Source of the DNA: Solidesulfovibrio magneticus RS-1
GTDB taxonomy: Bacteria > Desulfobacterota > Desulfovibrionia > Desulfovibrionales > Desulfovibrionaceae
NCBI RefSeq assembly: GCF_000010665.1
Contig: NC_012796.1
Span: 124,001 to 188,000 of the forward strand
Length of the DNA: 64,000 nt
Direction of reading: 5' to 3'
The notes under the pieces are model-generated. The model was given only the letters and a program-made list of their open reading frames with translations, had not been told where the DNA came from and did no database searches. The position numbers and the translations under genes were made by a program. Numbering within the stretch: position 1 is the stretch's first letter; each line of letters starts with the position of its first letter. Positions 63,206 through 64,000 of this stretch are shown here, in pieces.

Positions 63206-63271
63206 AATACGCGCGTATTGTTGTAGGGGTGTGCCGCTAGGCCCGCATCCCCTGAAAAATACGAGAGTATT
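63206..63271 (-). promoter_or_regulatory. Twin AATAC-N4-GTATT operators upstream of hydE
   Basis: Two palindromes with identical half-sites lie at 63206-63219 (centre GCGC) and 63258-63271 (centre GAGA, arms extended by extra A/T). Their spacing is 52 bp centre to centre, about five DNA turns, so bound dimers would lie on one face. The factor is unknown. Confidence 0.6.
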
Positions 63272-63339
63272 TTTAAGCTAATTTCTTGTTGGAGCGAGTT
63301 GCCTGAGAAACGCCTTATTCGCTTTTCGTGGGTCCGTTG

Positions 63340-63930
63340 CTAGGCCAGCCGTCGCGAGGCCAGGCGGGCGGCCAGGCAGTCGCAGATCAGCCGGTAGGCC
63401 CCGACGTCGGCCGGGTCCAGGGATTCGGGCTGCGCCCCTTCCTCGGCCAATTCCATCAGGGAGGCCACGTCGGCCGGGATCACCAGCCAGTGCCCCAGCG
63501 GCGCGGGCGCCGGGGAGTGGGCGTAGTGCCCGACGATGACCACGTCATCCAAAAGCAGGATGGGGGCCAGGGGCAGGGCGACGGTCACGTAAAGCCGCAC
63601 CTTGTGGGGATGGCGCGAGGCCAGGGCGTCAAGAAAGGCGGCGGACACGGAAAATTCCCGCTGCATGGCGGCGGCGGGCATGTCCTGGCGCAGGATCTGG
63701 CGGAACTCGTCCCAGTAGGGCGGCCGGGCCACCGGGTCCAGGGACACCACTTCCAGGCGTTCGAACCCGGGACGGCGCAAGGCTGCCTCCAGAGCGTCGG
63801 CCATGGCCCGGTCCCGGGCGAAATTGGAATAGAGCGCGGCGTGGAAAAACAGCCGATCCGACCCGGCCACGCGGCCGGCCAGCCCGACCTCCGCCAATCC
63901 CGTCGCCGCCCAGGGCTTTTCCCGTTCCAT
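63340..63930 (-). CDS. Hypothetical protein (196 aa)
   Basis: No family recognised. ATG 63930 is preferred to the GTG at 63936 because GAGG then lies 5 nt upstream. The sequence is alpha/beta in character, with RLFFHAALYSNFARDRAMADALEAAL, LDPVARPPYWDEFRQIL and a hydrophobic VALPLAPILLLDDVVIVGHYAHSPAPAP that looks like a buried strand pair and not a membrane helix. It resembles the C-terminal part of bacterial proteins that sense or position ligands near phospholipase-like folds, but that is weak. It is oriented like hydE-hydF. Confidence 0.75.
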   Translation of the reverse strand: MEREKPWAATGLAEVGLAGRVAGSDRLFFHAALYSNFARDRAMADALEAALRRPGFERLEVVSLDPVARPPYWDEFRQILRQDMPAAAMQREFSVSAAFLDALASRHPHKVRLYVTVALPLAPILLLDDVVIVGHYAHSPAPAPLGHWLVIPADVASLMELAEEGAQPESLDPADVGAYRLICDCLAARLASRRLA

Positions 63931-64000
63931 CTCCACCTCTGCGTATCCATGCGGCGGCAGGCAAGCCCCTGCCGCAGAAACAACCGTTTGGATTCAGGAA

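Overview
The window looks like the chromosome of a GC-rich sulfate-reducing deltaproteobacterium of the Desulfovibrio/Solidesulfovibrio type. This is inferred from the [FeFe]-hydrogenase maturases HydE and HydF, the Trk/Ktr potassium system, the RRM protein and the overall protein style. The genus is an inference from family resemblance and was not tested by search.

Two kinds of DNA are present. From about 50.6 kb to the end is ordinary, tightly packed, high-GC core: an RRM protein, two envelope proteins, trkH-trkA, obg, rlmI on the other strand, a substrate-binding lipoprotein with a sensor kinase, hydE-hydF and a hypothetical gene. From 1 to about 50.6 kb is accessory DNA of lower and uneven GC. 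It holds insertion sequences, long repeat-filled spacers and short cargo blocks.

Layout of the accessory part. 1-2.0 kb: two secreted proteins on the minus strand. 2.1-5.2 kb: remnants of IS256 and IS200 elements, and an outer-membrane protein gene cut by an IS1182-type element (copy A). 5.9-11.1 kb: AraC regulator, YqhD-like alcohol dehydrogenase, exported alpha/beta hydrolase, NepI-like efflux pump and cupin. 11.9-21.7 kb: HXXEE membrane protein, chemoreceptor plus secreted protein, AbrB-like regulator, a small plasmid-like gene set, a MucR-like regulator and a proline-rich protein. 21.7-23.2 kb: IS copy B. 23.2-29.6 kb: a Cpx-like two-component system divergent from two large secreted proteins with Spy/CpxP-like LTxxQ motifs. 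30.1-34.9 kb: a poly-lysine-synthetase-like NRPS with its own phosphopantetheinyl transferase. 36-50 kb: XRE regulator and membrane protein, two large hybrid histidine kinases with near-identical transmitters, a second AbrB-like gene, IS copy C, a second secreted 141-aa protein and a frameshifted membrane/HEAT-like protein.

The spacers between cargo blocks are not random. They are truncated copies of one collinear backbone: GTTGGC cluster (P), tRNA-Ala(GGC) 3' half with terminator (A), then spacer segments T, L, D and L', a pyrimidine-rich segment (G), a small-RNA-like transcription unit (S) and an AbrB-like gene (K). This suggests repeated tRNA-Ala-targeted integration and recombination between repeats. 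No integrase gene is visible in the window.

Best candidates for new biology are the S small-RNA family (three copies with conserved promoter and covarying terminator stem), the collinear backbone itself, the poly-lysine-synthetase-like cassette, and the Cpx-like module with large multi-LTxxQ proteins.
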